From Pseudomonas sp. RIT409 (GTDB taxonomy: Bacteria; Pseudomonadota; Gammaproteobacteria; Pseudomonadales; Pseudomonadaceae): a DNA stretch of 64,000 nt. The notes beneath the pieces were generated by a model, which saw only the letters and a list, made by a program, of their open reading frames with translations, was not told where the DNA came from and made no database searches. The stretch covers positions 58,438 through 122,437 of the forward strand of contig NZ_QARE02000018.1 in the NCBI RefSeq assembly GCF_003052515.2, given 5' to 3'. The translations under genes were made by a program, and so were the position numbers. Positions 35,416 to 43,630 of the stretch are shown one piece after another. Position 1 is the stretch's first letter; every line of letters begins with the position of its first letter.

Positions 35416-36158
35416 TTACCTCCCACGGAAATCAGGCCCGGCACCGCGACTTTCTTCTCGACCAGACGCATGAGCAGCATCAGGCTCATGTTCAGGGTGA
35501 AGTAGATCAAGGTGGCGAGGGTGAAGGCTTCGAACAGGTTCGCGGAAAACTCGGCGGTCTGCTTGGTTTGAGCCAGCAACTCCATCAGGCCGATCAGCGA
35601 CGCCACCGACGAGTTCTTGAACACGTTGAGGAATTCGGAAGTCAGCGGTGGGATGATGATCCGGTACGCTTGCGGCAGCAGCACGTTCCAGTAGATCTGC
35701 GGCAGTTTGAACCCCATGGCGCGCGCGGCGGATTCCTGGCCGCGAGGCAACGCCTGAATACCGGTGCGCACCTGCTCGCACACCCGTGCGGCCGTGAAAA
35801 GCCCCAGGCACACGACAACACTCAGGAAGGCCGAGGTGGTCGGATTCAGGTCTTGCTTGTACCACTCCTGCAGGTTCTCGGGCAGCAGGTCCGGCACCAG
35901 GAAGTACCAGATGAACAGCTGCACCAGCAGTGGCACATTACGGAAGATTTCCACGTAAACCGTGGCAATAGACGACACGATGCGGTTGGGCACCGTACGC
36001 ATGACACCGAGCACCGAGCCCAGCATCAACGCGATGATCCAGGCGACGATGGAGATGCCGATGGTCCAGCCCAGACCGGAAATGTACCAGTCCAAGTAGG
36101 TCTCGCTGCCCACGCCGGTGGACTTGAAGAACACGCTCCAGTCCCAGTTGTAATTCAT
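35412..36158 (-). CDS. aatQ: Acidic amino acid ABC transporter permease AatQ
   Basis: A 248-residue permease, partner of AatM. The N terminus MNYNWDWSVFFKS and membrane segments after about residue 28 match GltJ/AatQ. The EAA loop reads VRTGIQALPRGQESAARAMG. It is the first permease gene after the binding-protein gene, from which it is separated by 117 bases containing a hairpin. Confidence 0.94.
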   Translation of the reverse strand: MNYNWDWSVFFKSTGVGSETYLDWYISGLGWTIGISIVAWIIALMLGSVLGVMRTVPNRIVSSIATVYVEIFRNVPLLVQLFIWYFLVPDLLPENLQEWYKQDLNPTTSAFLSVVVCLGLFTAARVCEQVRTGIQALPRGQESAARAMGFKLPQIYWNVLLPQAYRIIIPPLTSEFLNVFKNSSVASLIGLMELLAQTKQTAEFSANLFEAFTLATLIYFTLNMSLMLLMRLVEKKVAVPGLISVGGK

Positions 36159-36212
36159 CAGGGTCTCCCCTCTGATCGATCGTTATGCACGCACACCGCT
36201 ATGCAGCGGCTT

Positions 36213-36235
36213 CCGGAGCCGCACTGCAGCTCCGG
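36213..36235 (-). promoter_or_regulatory. Intercistronic hairpin between aatJ and aatQ
   Basis: CCGGAGC and GCTCCGG form a seven-pair stem around a nine-base loop in the aatJ-aatQ spacer. There is no T-run. Hairpins in this position commonly stabilise the upstream mRNA so that binding protein is made in excess over permease. Confidence 0.55.
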
Positions 36236-36275
36236 GAGTCAGGCTTTCACTTTTGTCGCGTGTGAAGAGAAGGAC

Positions 36276-37193
36276 TTATGCCTTCTTCTCAGGAGCAGGC
36301 TTGTCGTTCGGGTTCTCGATCAGCTTCTGCAGCTCAGGGCTCATCGGGAATTCCAGGTTCAGGCCTTTTGGCGGAATCGGCTGGGTGAACCATTTGTCGT
36401 AGATCTTCTTGATGTCGCCCGACTTGTAGAGGCCAACGATCGCGTCATCCACAGCCTTCTTGAAGGCAGCGTCGTCCTTGCGAACCATGCAGCCGTAGAT
36501 TTCATAGGATTGCGGGGTGCCGGTCACGTGCCAGTCAGTTGGCTTCTTGGCCTTGGCCATTTCGCCGGCCAGCAGGGCGTCGTCCATCATGAAGGCAACC
36601 GCGCGGCCCGATTCCAGCATCTGGAAGGATTCACCGTGGTCCTTGGCGGAAATGACGTTCATGCCCATCTGCTTGTCGGCGTTCATCGCTTTGATGATGC
36701 GCTCGGAGGTGGTGCCTGCAGTGGTGACGACGTTCTTGCCTTTCAGGTCATCGAAATCGTTGTAAGGCGAGCCGACTTTGGTCAGCAGGCGAGTACCGAT
36801 TTCGAAGATGCCGACCGAGAAGTCGACTTGCTGGGCGCGCTCGGCGTTGTTGGTGGTCGAACCGCACTCAACGTCGACCGTGCCGTTCTGAACCAGCGGG
36901 ATGCGGGTTTGTGAAGTGACCAGGTTGTAGTTGACCTTCAGGTCTGGCTTGTTCAGGTCTTTCTTGATCGCCTCGACGATAGCCAGTTGGATGTCATGGG
37001 AGTAGCCGACAGGCTTGCCCGAGGCGTCCGCGATGTAAGAGAACGGAATCGACGAGTCGCGGTGACCGAGGGTAATGGTGCCCGAATCATTGATTTTCTT
37101 CAGGGTGCCGGTCAATTCTGCGGCAGACAGCGGGGTGCTGATCAAAGCGGCTGCTGCAACGGCCACGCCCAGAATGTGGGGAACGATACGCAT
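36276..37193 (-). CDS. aatJ: Glutamate/aspartate periplasmic binding protein
   Basis: A 305-residue periplasmic receptor. Signal peptide at 1-25 (MRIVPHILGVAVAAAALIST, cleaved near SAAEL) and a family-3 solute-binding domain: GTITLGHRDSSIPFSYI, GYSHDIQLAIVEAI, and VDVECGSTTNNAER (substrate pocket). Promoter-proximal gene of the aat operon. A sigma-54 promoter and two AauR-type sites lie upstream, so expression should follow the AauS-AauR system. Confidence 0.95.
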   Translation of the reverse strand: MRIVPHILGVAVAAAALISTPLSAAELTGTLKKINDSGTITLGHRDSSIPFSYIADASGKPVGYSHDIQLAIVEAIKKDLNKPDLKVNYNLVTSQTRIPLVQNGTVDVECGSTTNNAERAQQVDFSVGIFEIGTRLLTKVGSPYNDFDDLKGKNVVTTAGTTSERIIKAMNADKQMGMNVISAKDHGESFQMLESGRAVAFMMDDALLAGEMAKAKKPTDWHVTGTPQSYEIYGCMVRKDDAAFKKAVDDAIVGLYKSGDIKKIYDKWFTQPIPPKGLNLEFPMSPELQKLIENPNDKPAPEKKA

Positions 37194-37318
37194 CTGTTAA
37201 TCCTCGACTTTGTTTTTCTTATGGGTCCGGTGTTGGGTCGGCCCTATCGTTTCAGAACGCTACAACGGCGGCCCAATCAGGCGGCACGCTACATCGGAGC
37301 AATCGTGATGGAGTGTAG

Positions 37319-37335
37319 AGCATGAGTCATGCCAA
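37319..37335 (-). promoter_or_regulatory. Sigma-54 promoter of aatJQMP
   Basis: Read on the minus strand the sequence is TTGGCATGACTCATGCT. It matches the sigma-54 consensus TTGGCAC-N5-TTGCT with the invariant GG and GC doublets 12 bases apart. Transcription would start near 37308, about 115 bases before the aatJ start codon. Confidence 0.82.
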
Positions 37336-37409
37336 AGCCGTGACAGGAGGCAACCTACTGATTATAAAGGAAAATATTTCGTTATCTGGAAGCGGGGCGG
37401 GCTTGAACG

Positions 37410-37423
37410 TCCGGTACGCCGAA
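37410..37423. promoter_or_regulatory. Promoter-proximal AauR-type binding site
   Basis: TCCGGTACGCCGAA, one mismatch from the inverted repeat TTCGG-N4-CCGAA that I recall as the AauR site in P. putida. It is about 75 bases upstream of the sigma-54 promoter element, a normal enhancer distance. Confidence 0.65.
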
Positions 37424-37440
37424 TGGGCGAGGGGGAGGTG

Positions 37441-37454
37441 TTCGGAAATCCGAA
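37441..37454. promoter_or_regulatory. Promoter-distal AauR binding site
   Basis: TTCGGAAATCCGAA is an exact TTCGG-N4-CCGAA inverted repeat. It starts 31 bases from the proximal site, which is three helical turns, so two AauR dimers would sit on the same face of the DNA. Confidence 0.75.
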
Positions 37455-37547
37455 TGTTCGGTGTCGGGTAGCGTTAAACCTGCGAAGCAGGCCTGCGAGG
37501 TATAACGCACGATGGGGCGGTTCTGAAAATGACCTTTTCGCTCATCA

Positions 37548-37568
37548 GCCCCGCGCGATGGGCGGGGC
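37548..37568 (-). terminator. Possible terminator hairpin downstream of glpD
   Basis: GCCCCGC and GCGGGGC form a seven-pair GC-rich stem with a seven-base loop, 66 bases after the glpD stop. The T-run is poor, so termination efficiency is uncertain. Confidence 0.4.
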
Positions 37569-37633
37569 CGATGCTGATCACCGGGAAAACAGCGCTGTTA
37601 TGCCTGAGTTGCCCTTGTGCTTGGCAGGATGCC

Positions 37634-39172
37634 TCAGGCGGCCGCTGTAGTGCTTTTGCGGTGAGCCACCTTGTCGAGGTATGCCTGAACGTTCTGCTGT
37701 TCCTCGGCAGTGGTGAACAGTCCCAGCTTGGTCCGACGCCAGAGCACGTCGTCCGCTTGAGTGACCCACTCAGCCCTGCACAAGTAGTCCACTTCGGCGC
37801 TGTACAGATCTGCGCCAAGATGCTCACCCAAGTCGCCCACGTCATGCAGGCCGTCCACGATCTGCCAACTGCGCGATCCATAGGTAATCGCCCAGCGTTT
37901 GGCGAGACCGGAGGGCAACCACGGGCAGCGCTTTTCCAACTCGCTCGCGAGGGCGGCAGGAGTGGTCATGTTCTCGCCACCTGGCAGGCTGGCCCTGGCC
38001 GTCCAGCTCGGTTTCATCTGGGGAAAGAACGGCGCCAGTTGTTGCATGGCCGATTCGGCAAGCTTGCGGTAGGTCGTCAGCTTGCCCCCAAACACCGACA
38101 GAATCGGCGCTTCTTCGGTGCTGCCCGACAATGACAGCGTGTAGTCGCGGGTGATGGCTGACGGATTGTCGGATTCATCGTTGCAGAGCGGGCGCACGCC
38201 CGAGTAGGTGCGAATGATGTCGCCCCGCGTCAGTTGCTTCTTGAAGTGTTCGTTGACGATCTTCAGCAGGTAGTCGGTTTCGCCCTCGGTGATCGCCACT
38301 TTGGCAGGGTCGCCGGTGTATTCGCGGTCGGTGGTACCGATAATGGTGAACTGGTCCAGATACGGAATCGCGAAGACGATGCGCTGGTCTTCGTTTTGCA
38401 GAATGAACGCGTTCTCGCCTTCATACAGCTTCGGCACGATCAAGTGGCTGCCCTGGATCAGACGGATGCCATACTGAGATTCGAGCTTCAGATCCTCGCG
38501 GATGAATTTGGCCACCCAAGGTCCAGCCGCATTGACCAGCGCTTTGGCGCGAATGGAAAACAGACTGCCATCCGCACGTTCCATGTTCAGGTGCCACAGA
38601 CCATTGCTGCGGCGGGCGTTGAGGCAGCGGGTCTGGGTATGGATATGCGCGCCCTTTTCACGGGCGGCCATGGCATTGAGCACCACCAGACGGGCGTCAT
38701 CGACCCAGCAATCCGAGTATTCGAAGCCGCGGGTAATCGTACTTTTGAGCGGGCTGCTGGCGCCGAAACGCAGGTTTTTCGATCCAGGAAGCTTTTCACG
38801 CTTGCCCAGATGGTCGTAGAGAAAAAGACCCGCGCGGATCATCCAGGCTGGTCGCAGATGGGGACGATGAGGAAGGACGAAACGCATCGGCTTGACGATG
38901 TGGGGGGCTTTTTCCAGCAGCACCTCCCGCTCGGCCAATGCCTCACGCACCAAGCGAAACTCGTAATGCTCCAAGTAGCGCAGGCCGCCATGAATGAGCT
39001 TGCTGCTGGCGGACGACGTGTGGCTGGCCAGGTCATCCTTTTCGCACAAAAACACCGACAGGCCGCGCCCAGATGCGTCTGCTGCGATACCGACACCGTT
39101 GATGCCACCGCCAATCACGGCAATATCGTAGACCTCGGAAAGGGGTGGGATAGGCAAGGCGGAATCGGCCAT
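37634..39172 (-). CDS. glpD: Aerobic glycerol-3-phosphate dehydrogenase
   Basis: Membrane-associated FAD enzyme oxidising glycerol 3-phosphate to dihydroxyacetone phosphate and feeding electrons to quinone. The 512-residue protein has the N-terminal FAD motif DIAVIGGGINGVGIAADASG, SKLIHGGLRYLEHYEF, and the C-terminal domain with CRAEWVTQADDVLWRRTKLGL. The start at 39172 has a perfect AGGAGG; upstream in-frame codons give no family resemblance. GlpR-type sites lie in its promoter region, and glpR is the next gene upstream. Confidence 0.95.
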   Translation of the reverse strand: MADSALPIPPLSEVYDIAVIGGGINGVGIAADASGRGLSVFLCEKDDLASHTSSASSKLIHGGLRYLEHYEFRLVREALAEREVLLEKAPHIVKPMRFVLPHRPHLRPAWMIRAGLFLYDHLGKREKLPGSKNLRFGASSPLKSTITRGFEYSDCWVDDARLVVLNAMAAREKGAHIHTQTRCLNARRSNGLWHLNMERADGSLFSIRAKALVNAAGPWVAKFIREDLKLESQYGIRLIQGSHLIVPKLYEGENAFILQNEDQRIVFAIPYLDQFTIIGTTDREYTGDPAKVAITEGETDYLLKIVNEHFKKQLTRGDIIRTYSGVRPLCNDESDNPSAITRDYTLSLSGSTEEAPILSVFGGKLTTYRKLAESAMQQLAPFFPQMKPSWTARASLPGGENMTTPAALASELEKRCPWLPSGLAKRWAITYGSRSWQIVDGLHDVGDLGEHLGADLYSAEVDYLCRAEWVTQADDVLWRRTKLGLFTTAEEQQNVQAYLDKVAHRKSTTAAA

Positions 39173-39211
39173 TGGGGCCTCCTGTCTGGGATTCGATCCA
39201 GTTCGTTTTTG

Positions 39212-39245
39212 GCGAATTCGAACATTTGAGTTCATTTTCGAAAAT
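39212..39245. promoter_or_regulatory. GlpR-type half-sites close to glpD
   Basis: GCGAATTCGAACAT at 39212-39224 (reverse ATGTTCG) and TTCATTTTCGAAAAT at 39231-39245 resemble halves of the GlpR operator ATGTTCG...CGAACAT. They are 40-73 bases upstream of the glpD start, where a repressor would cover the promoter. Confidence 0.5.
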
Positions 39246-39322
39246 ACTAGCGCAATAAGGCGCCACTCACCACCTGTGATTGATTGAAAATACTGATTAG
39301 GGGGACAGGAAAGGAACAAAAT

Positions 39323-39340
39323 CGAACATGGGTATGTTCG
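39323..39340. promoter_or_regulatory. Inverted repeat of GlpR half-sites between glpR and glpD
   Basis: CGAACATGGGTATGTTCG joins two perfect GlpR half-site words (CGAACAT and ATGTTCG) in outward order, followed by a further TTCGAAA. The half-site word is that of the E. coli GlpR operator. Binding is inferred from the neighbouring glpR. Confidence 0.55.
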
Positions 39341-39379
39341 TTCGAAAGGAGTGACAGTACGCGTTTTCGTACCAACGAC

Positions 39380-39509
39380 GTAGGAGCGCGCTTGCCCGCG
39401 ACCTGGCGCGAAGCGGCAGCAAACACTGAAAGCGCGACATTCCTGTCACAGCAAATACGTCGAGATGGACTGCCGCTCCGCGCCAGATCGCGGGCGAGCG
39501 CGCTCCTAC
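39380..39509. repeat. REPIN between glpR and glpD, long form
   Basis: A 130-base REPIN with GTAGGAGCGCGCTTGCCCGC at the left and its inverse at the right. Unlike the others, the arms are extended inward by a second inverted pair, CTGGCGCGAAGCGGCAG and CTGCCGCTCCGCGCCAG (one mismatch), giving a very long stem. Confidence 0.9.
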
Positions 39510-39522
39510 AAGCACGAGTTCG

Positions 39523-40278
39523 TTAGACGACTTCCAACCGGATCTTGTTTTGCGTCAGCAGTTGAGCGAGCGCCGGTACAGGGGCCTGATCGGTCACCAG
39601 GCAATCGATCAGGGTGATCGGGCCCAGCCGCACCATGGCGTTGCGGCCGAACTTGCTGGAGTCCGCTGCCAGGATCACTTGGCGTGCATTGGCGATGATC
39701 GCCTGGGAAACACGCACTTCCTGGTAATCGAAGTCCAGGAGGCTGCCATCCTCATCGATGCCGCTGATGCCCACGAGCGCGAAATCGACCTTGAACTGGG
39801 TAATGAAATCGACACTGGCCTGACCCACGACTCCGCCGTCCCGGCGTACGTTGCCTCCGGCGAGCAGCACTTCGAAGTCATCCTTGCCACTGAGAATCGA
39901 CGCCACATGCAGGTTATTGGTGATGACCTTCAAATGGTTATGGTTGAGCAGGGCGCGGGCGATGGATTCGGTGGTCGTGCCGATATTGATAAACAGCGAA
40001 GCGTGATCGGGGATCTGCGCCGCAATGGCTTCGGCGATGCGCTGTTTCTCATCGCGCATCTGATCGGCGCGCATGGCGTAGGCGGTGTTTTCGATACTGG
40101 AGTCGTAGGCTGCGCCGCCGTGATAGCGGCGCAGAAGATTCATTTCCGCCAACTGGTTGATGTCGCGTCGGATGGTTTGCGGGGTCACGACGAACAATTG
40201 GGCCATTTCCTCGATGCTGACGTAGCCGCGTTCACGGACCAGCTCGAGGATCTGCTGTTGACGGGGTGGCAGATTCAT
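39523..40278 (-). CDS. glpR: DeoR-family repressor of glycerol catabolism
   Basis: A 251-residue repressor that responds to glycerol 3-phosphate. The DeoR helix-turn-helix is at the N terminus (PPRQQQILELVRERGYVSIE, VTPQTIRRDINQLAE). The sugar-phosphate-binding domain follows (INIGTTTESIARALL, LAGGNVRRDGGVVG, LAADSSKFGR). The ATG at 40278 has AAGGAAG upstream. It lies between glpK and glpD, all on one strand, and operator-like sites precede both enzyme genes. Confidence 0.93.
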   Translation of the reverse strand: MNLPPRQQQILELVRERGYVSIEEMAQLFVVTPQTIRRDINQLAEMNLLRRYHGGAAYDSSIENTAYAMRADQMRDEKQRIAEAIAAQIPDHASLFINIGTTTESIARALLNHNHLKVITNNLHVASILSGKDDFEVLLAGGNVRRDGGVVGQASVDFITQFKVDFALVGISGIDEDGSLLDFDYQEVRVSQAIIANARQVILAADSSKFGRNAMVRLGPITLIDCLVTDQAPVPALAQLLTQNKIRLEVV

Positions 40279-40420
40279 TTTTCTTCCTTCGGGCAAGGGC
40301 GTCCATGATGCCGCAGGGAGCCATTATCTGTCAGCCGGAAAAAGTGCCGGAGCCGATCGAAGTGAGCGTGCCCGCAGTGACGCTGCGTCAGATGAGCGAT
40401 CTTTCACAGAAGCGAGTCAT

Positions 40421-40444
40421 CCGCGCGAGCAAGCTCGATCCTAC
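40421..40444. repeat. Single REP sequence between glpK and glpR
   Basis: CCGCGCGAGCAAGCTCGATC followed by CTAC, a single imperfect REP palindrome of the related GAGCAAGCTC type. No second arm is present. Confidence 0.65.
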
Positions 40445-40458
40445 AACGGGTTGTCAGA

Positions 40459-41964
40459 TTACTCGGCGTCTTCGTGTGGCTCCCAGTCCCGCGTGCGGTC
40501 CACCGCTTTGCGCCAGCCCGCATACAGCTTTTCTTTTTCAGTCGCATCACATTGCGGCTCGAACTTGCGCTCGATCACCGCCTTGTCTTTCAACTCGTCC
40601 AGCCCGCTCCAGAAGCCAATGGCCAGCCCAGCCAGGTAGGCAGCGCCGAGCGCGGTAGTCTCGCGCATCTTCGGACGCTCCACCTCGGTGCCCAGAATGT
40701 CAGCCTGGAATTGCATGAGAAAGTTGTTGGCCACGGCGCCCCCGTCGACGCGCAACGCCTTGAGTGGCTCGCCGGCGTCCTGCTGCATGGCATCGAGCAC
40801 GTCACGTGTCTGATAGGCGATCGATTCCAGGGCCGCGCGAATGATGTGATCGACTTTCACGCCCCGGGTCAGGCCGAACAATGCGCCACGGGCGTAAGGG
40901 TCCCAGTAAGGCGCACCGAGCCCGGTGAACGCCGGGACCAGGTACACGCCGTTGCTGTTCTTTACTTTGGTTGCGAAGTACTCGGTGTCCATGGAGTCGT
41001 TGACGATCTTCAGCTCATCGCGCAGCCATTGCACCGTCGAGCCACCGTTGAACACCGCGCCCTCCAGCGCGTATGCCACTTCTCCACGCGGCCCGCAGCC
41101 AATGGTGGTCAACAGCCCGTGGTGGGATTTCACAGCTTTTTTGCCGGTGTTCATCAGCAGGAAACAGCCGGTGCCGTAGGTGTTCTTGGCCTGGCCAGGT
41201 TCGACGCACATCTGCCCGAACAACGCCGACTGCTGGTCCCCCGCGATGCCGGCGATGGCAATACCGCTTTTGCTGTGGCCGTAGACCTCGGACGAGGACT
41301 TCACCTGCGGCAGCATCTCCCGGGGCACGTCGAGCACTTCGAGCATCCGTTCATCCCACTCGAGTGTGTGAATGTTGAACATCATGGTGCGCGAGGCATT
41401 GGTGTAATCGGTCACGTGGACCTTGCCCCCCGTAAATTTCCAGATCAGCCAACTGTCGACGGTGCCGAACAGCAGCTCGCCACGACGGGCTCGCTCACGG
41501 CTGCCTTCGACATGGTCGAGTATCCATTTCAGCTTGCTGCCGGAAAAATAAGGGTCGATCACCAGCCCGGTGGTTTCTTTGATGTAGTCCTCCAGCCCGT
41601 CGCGCTTGAGCTGCTGACAGATCTCGGTACTGCGACGGCATTGCCACACCACCGCGTTGTAGATCGGGCGGCCGCTTTCCTTTTCCCAGACCACCGTGGT
41701 TTCACGCTGGTTGGTGATGCCAATGGCAGCGATCTGATTGTGATGCAGGTTGGCCTGAGCCAGCACTTTGGTCATGCAGGCGGTCTGCGTTGCAAAGATT
41801 TCCATCGGGTCGTGTTCGACCCAGCCAGGCTGCGGGTAATGCTGCACGAACTCGCTCTGGGCGGTGCTCACCACGTTGGCGTCGCGGTCGAAAATGATGG
41901 CTCGCGAGCTGGTCGTGCCTTGATCGAGGGCGATGATGTAGTTCTTGTTGTCGTTGTCGGTCAT
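40459..41964 (-). CDS. glpK: Glycerol kinase
   Basis: Phosphorylates glycerol in the cytoplasm, trapping it as glycerol 3-phosphate. The 501-residue FGGY kinase shows YIIALDQGTTSSRAIIFD at the N terminus, GITNQRETTVVWEKESG, the phosphate loop TYGTGCFLLMNTG, and the C-terminal FGGY signature region around GGAVANNFLMQFQADILG. It is followed by glpR and glpD. In the Pseudomonas arrangement I know, the facilitator gene glpF precedes glpK; here the upstream neighbour is ybaK, divergent, and glpF is absent. Confidence 0.96.
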   Translation of the reverse strand: MTDNDNKNYIIALDQGTTSSRAIIFDRDANVVSTAQSEFVQHYPQPGWVEHDPMEIFATQTACMTKVLAQANLHHNQIAAIGITNQRETTVVWEKESGRPIYNAVVWQCRRSTEICQQLKRDGLEDYIKETTGLVIDPYFSGSKLKWILDHVEGSRERARRGELLFGTVDSWLIWKFTGGKVHVTDYTNASRTMMFNIHTLEWDERMLEVLDVPREMLPQVKSSSEVYGHSKSGIAIAGIAGDQQSALFGQMCVEPGQAKNTYGTGCFLLMNTGKKAVKSHHGLLTTIGCGPRGEVAYALEGAVFNGGSTVQWLRDELKIVNDSMDTEYFATKVKNSNGVYLVPAFTGLGAPYWDPYARGALFGLTRGVKVDHIIRAALESIAYQTRDVLDAMQQDAGEPLKALRVDGGAVANNFLMQFQADILGTEVERPKMRETTALGAAYLAGLAIGFWSGLDELKDKAVIERKFEPQCDATEKEKLYAGWRKAVDRTRDWEPHEDAE

Positions 41965-42062
41965 GTCGATTGCCTGGTGATGAAGCGGAAGGCTGCAGGT
42001 CTGCCATCAGTGTACGTGGGGAAGCGCGTGCTTCGCTCGGACAGATGATTGATGGCGAACTC

Positions 42063-42080
42063 AATATTCGTATTCGAAAA
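42063..42080. promoter_or_regulatory. GlpR-type operator upstream of glpK
   Basis: AATATTCGTATTCGAAAA contains TTCG and CGAA arms typical of a GlpR site, about 100 bases before the glpK start, and a further AACGAAC half lies at 42093-42099. Assignment rests on similarity and on the neighbouring glpR. Confidence 0.55.
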
Positions 42081-42251
42081 AATATAGACGTAAACGAACC
42101 TTGTCAAAGACCTTAAACGAATGCCCGCTGCGTTGGAAACCGCCCCCGTTTTTGTTGCGCCACGCCGCTTTAGATGGAGGCGTTTTGAAGGCAGATGGCC
42201 TAAAGTTAGGGCAGCCAACCTTGTCACAGCCCCGGCCTTCTGGAGCCCTGC

Positions 42252-42722
42252 ATGACCCCCGCATTGGAATTGCTGAAAAAAGTTCGAGCCGAACATCGCG
42301 TGCACAGTTATGAACATGATCCCAAGGCCGCCTCATATGGTCTGGAAGCCGCGGAAAAATTGAAACTGCAACCTGCCCAAGTGTTCAAGACGTTACTGGC
42401 CAGTACCGAGAAAGGTGAACTGCTGGTGGCGGTGGTTCCCGTGGTGGGCTCACTCGACCTCAAGGCACTGGCTCACGCAGCAGGGGCGAAGAAAGCGGAA
42501 ATGGCCGATCCCGCCGCAGCGCAGCGTGCTACGGGTTACCTCCTCGGTGGCATCAGCCCCTTAGGGCAGAAAAAGAGGCTGCGCACCTTCATCGACGAAT
42601 CCGCCCAACCGTTTGAAACGATCTTTGTCAGTGCAGGACGGCGCGGGCTGGAGGTGGAGTTGTCGGCGGCCGTACTGGCCCAGCATACCGGTGCTCGTTT
42701 TGCGCACATCGGCCGCGACTGA
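42252..42722 (+). CDS. ybaK: Cys-tRNA(Pro)/Cys-tRNA(Cys) deacylase YbaK
   Basis: A 156-residue editing enzyme that removes cysteine wrongly attached to tRNA-Pro. Family blocks are HRVHSYEHDPKAASYGLEAA, PAQVFKTLLAS (catalytic Lys), GKKAEMADPAAAQRATGY in the near form AKKAEMADP, and GGISPLGQKKRLRTFID. The ORF opens MTPALELLKKVRAEHR. Divergent from glpK, with a 287-base spacer between them. Confidence 0.92.
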   Translation: MTPALELLKKVRAEHRVHSYEHDPKAASYGLEAAEKLKLQPAQVFKTLLASTEKGELLVAVVPVVGSLDLKALAHAAGAKKAEMADPAAAQRATGYLLGGISPLGQKKRLRTFIDESAQPFETIFVSAGRRGLEVELSAAVLAQHTGARFAHIGRD

Positions 42723-42793
42723 GTCATCCGTTTAAAGCGGTACTGGCGGGCAGGAGGCTCGCCTTCAAACAATAACGATGGGGGATCTTTGCC

Positions 42794-43582
42794 ATGCAGC
42801 TGGAATTTCATCAGGTCGACGCATTCAGCGACCATGCTTTCGCGGGCAATCCAGCGATGGTCTATCGCCTCGATACTTGGCTGGCCGATGAGCTCATGCA
42901 GCGAATCGCGGCGGAGCACAACCTTTCCGAGACCGCCTTCGTGGTCCGGGAGGCGCAAGGCTGGCACGTTCGGTGGTTCACGCCGAGTCACGAAGTCCCG
43001 TTGTGTGGGCACGCCACGCTGGCCGCGGCGCACGTGCTGCTGGAAAAGTACGGCGAGGCGTCTGAAGCCATCGCCTTCACCAGCCGATCCGGGGTGCTGA
43101 GTGTCACGCGGGAGAATGGCCGCCTGCTGCTGGACTTTCCCTCGATGCCGCCCAGCGAACTGGGCGTCACCGTCGACATCGAACGGGCGCTGAACGCGGC
43201 CGTGGTGGACGTACTGGGGGCCGGGCAATTGCTGGTGGTTCTGGAATCGGAACAGGCGGTACGCGATTGCAAGCCCGATCTGGCTGCCATCGCCCGGCTG
43301 CCTTGGCCGGGAGTGATCGTGACAGCCAAAGGGGATGGGGAACGCTATGACTTCGTGTCTCGGTATTTCGCGCCAGCGATTGGCATTCCTGAAGATCCTG
43401 TCACCGGGGCGACCCATTGCAGCTTGATCCCCTATTGGTCTGCCCGGTTGAACAAATTCACGCTGAACGCCCATCAGGTGTCGGCAAGAGGCGGCGAGCT
43501 ATTCTGTCGATTAGAGGGGGATCGGGTGAAGATCGGCGGGCATGCGACGCTGGTGGCCAGCGGCGTATTGACGCTGGGGTAA
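42794..43582 (+). CDS. PhzF-family isomerase/epimerase
   Basis: A 262-residue protein of the PhzF family with two diaminopimelate-epimerase-like halves. Seen are FHQVDAFSDHAFAGNPAMV at the N terminus, NLSETAFVVR with the catalytic Glu, VRWFTPSHEVPLCGHATLAAAHV, and the second-half counterpart FAPAIGIPEDPVTGATHCSL. Members outside phenazine clusters have no assigned reaction. No phenazine genes are nearby, so a role in phenazine synthesis is unlikely. Confidence 0.88.
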   Translation: MQLEFHQVDAFSDHAFAGNPAMVYRLDTWLADELMQRIAAEHNLSETAFVVREAQGWHVRWFTPSHEVPLCGHATLAAAHVLLEKYGEASEAIAFTSRSGVLSVTRENGRLLLDFPSMPPSELGVTVDIERALNAAVVDVLGAGQLLVVLESEQAVRDCKPDLAAIARLPWPGVIVTAKGDGERYDFVSRYFAPAIGIPEDPVTGATHCSLIPYWSARLNKFTLNAHQVSARGGELFCRLEGDRVKIGGHATLVASGVLTLG

Positions 43583-43630
43583 CCCGTTCTGGGTTTGACG
43601 AACGCGCCCTTCATTTCCTGGAGGGCGGAT

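Noticed and set aside
40474..42048. Plus-strand frame of 524 codons opposite glpK
   Set aside because: Antisense to a complete glycerol kinase; no domain of its own.
42794..43582. Phenazine biosynthesis role for the PhzF-family gene
   Set aside because: No other phz gene is in the window, and PhzF-family proteins are widespread outside phenazine clusters.
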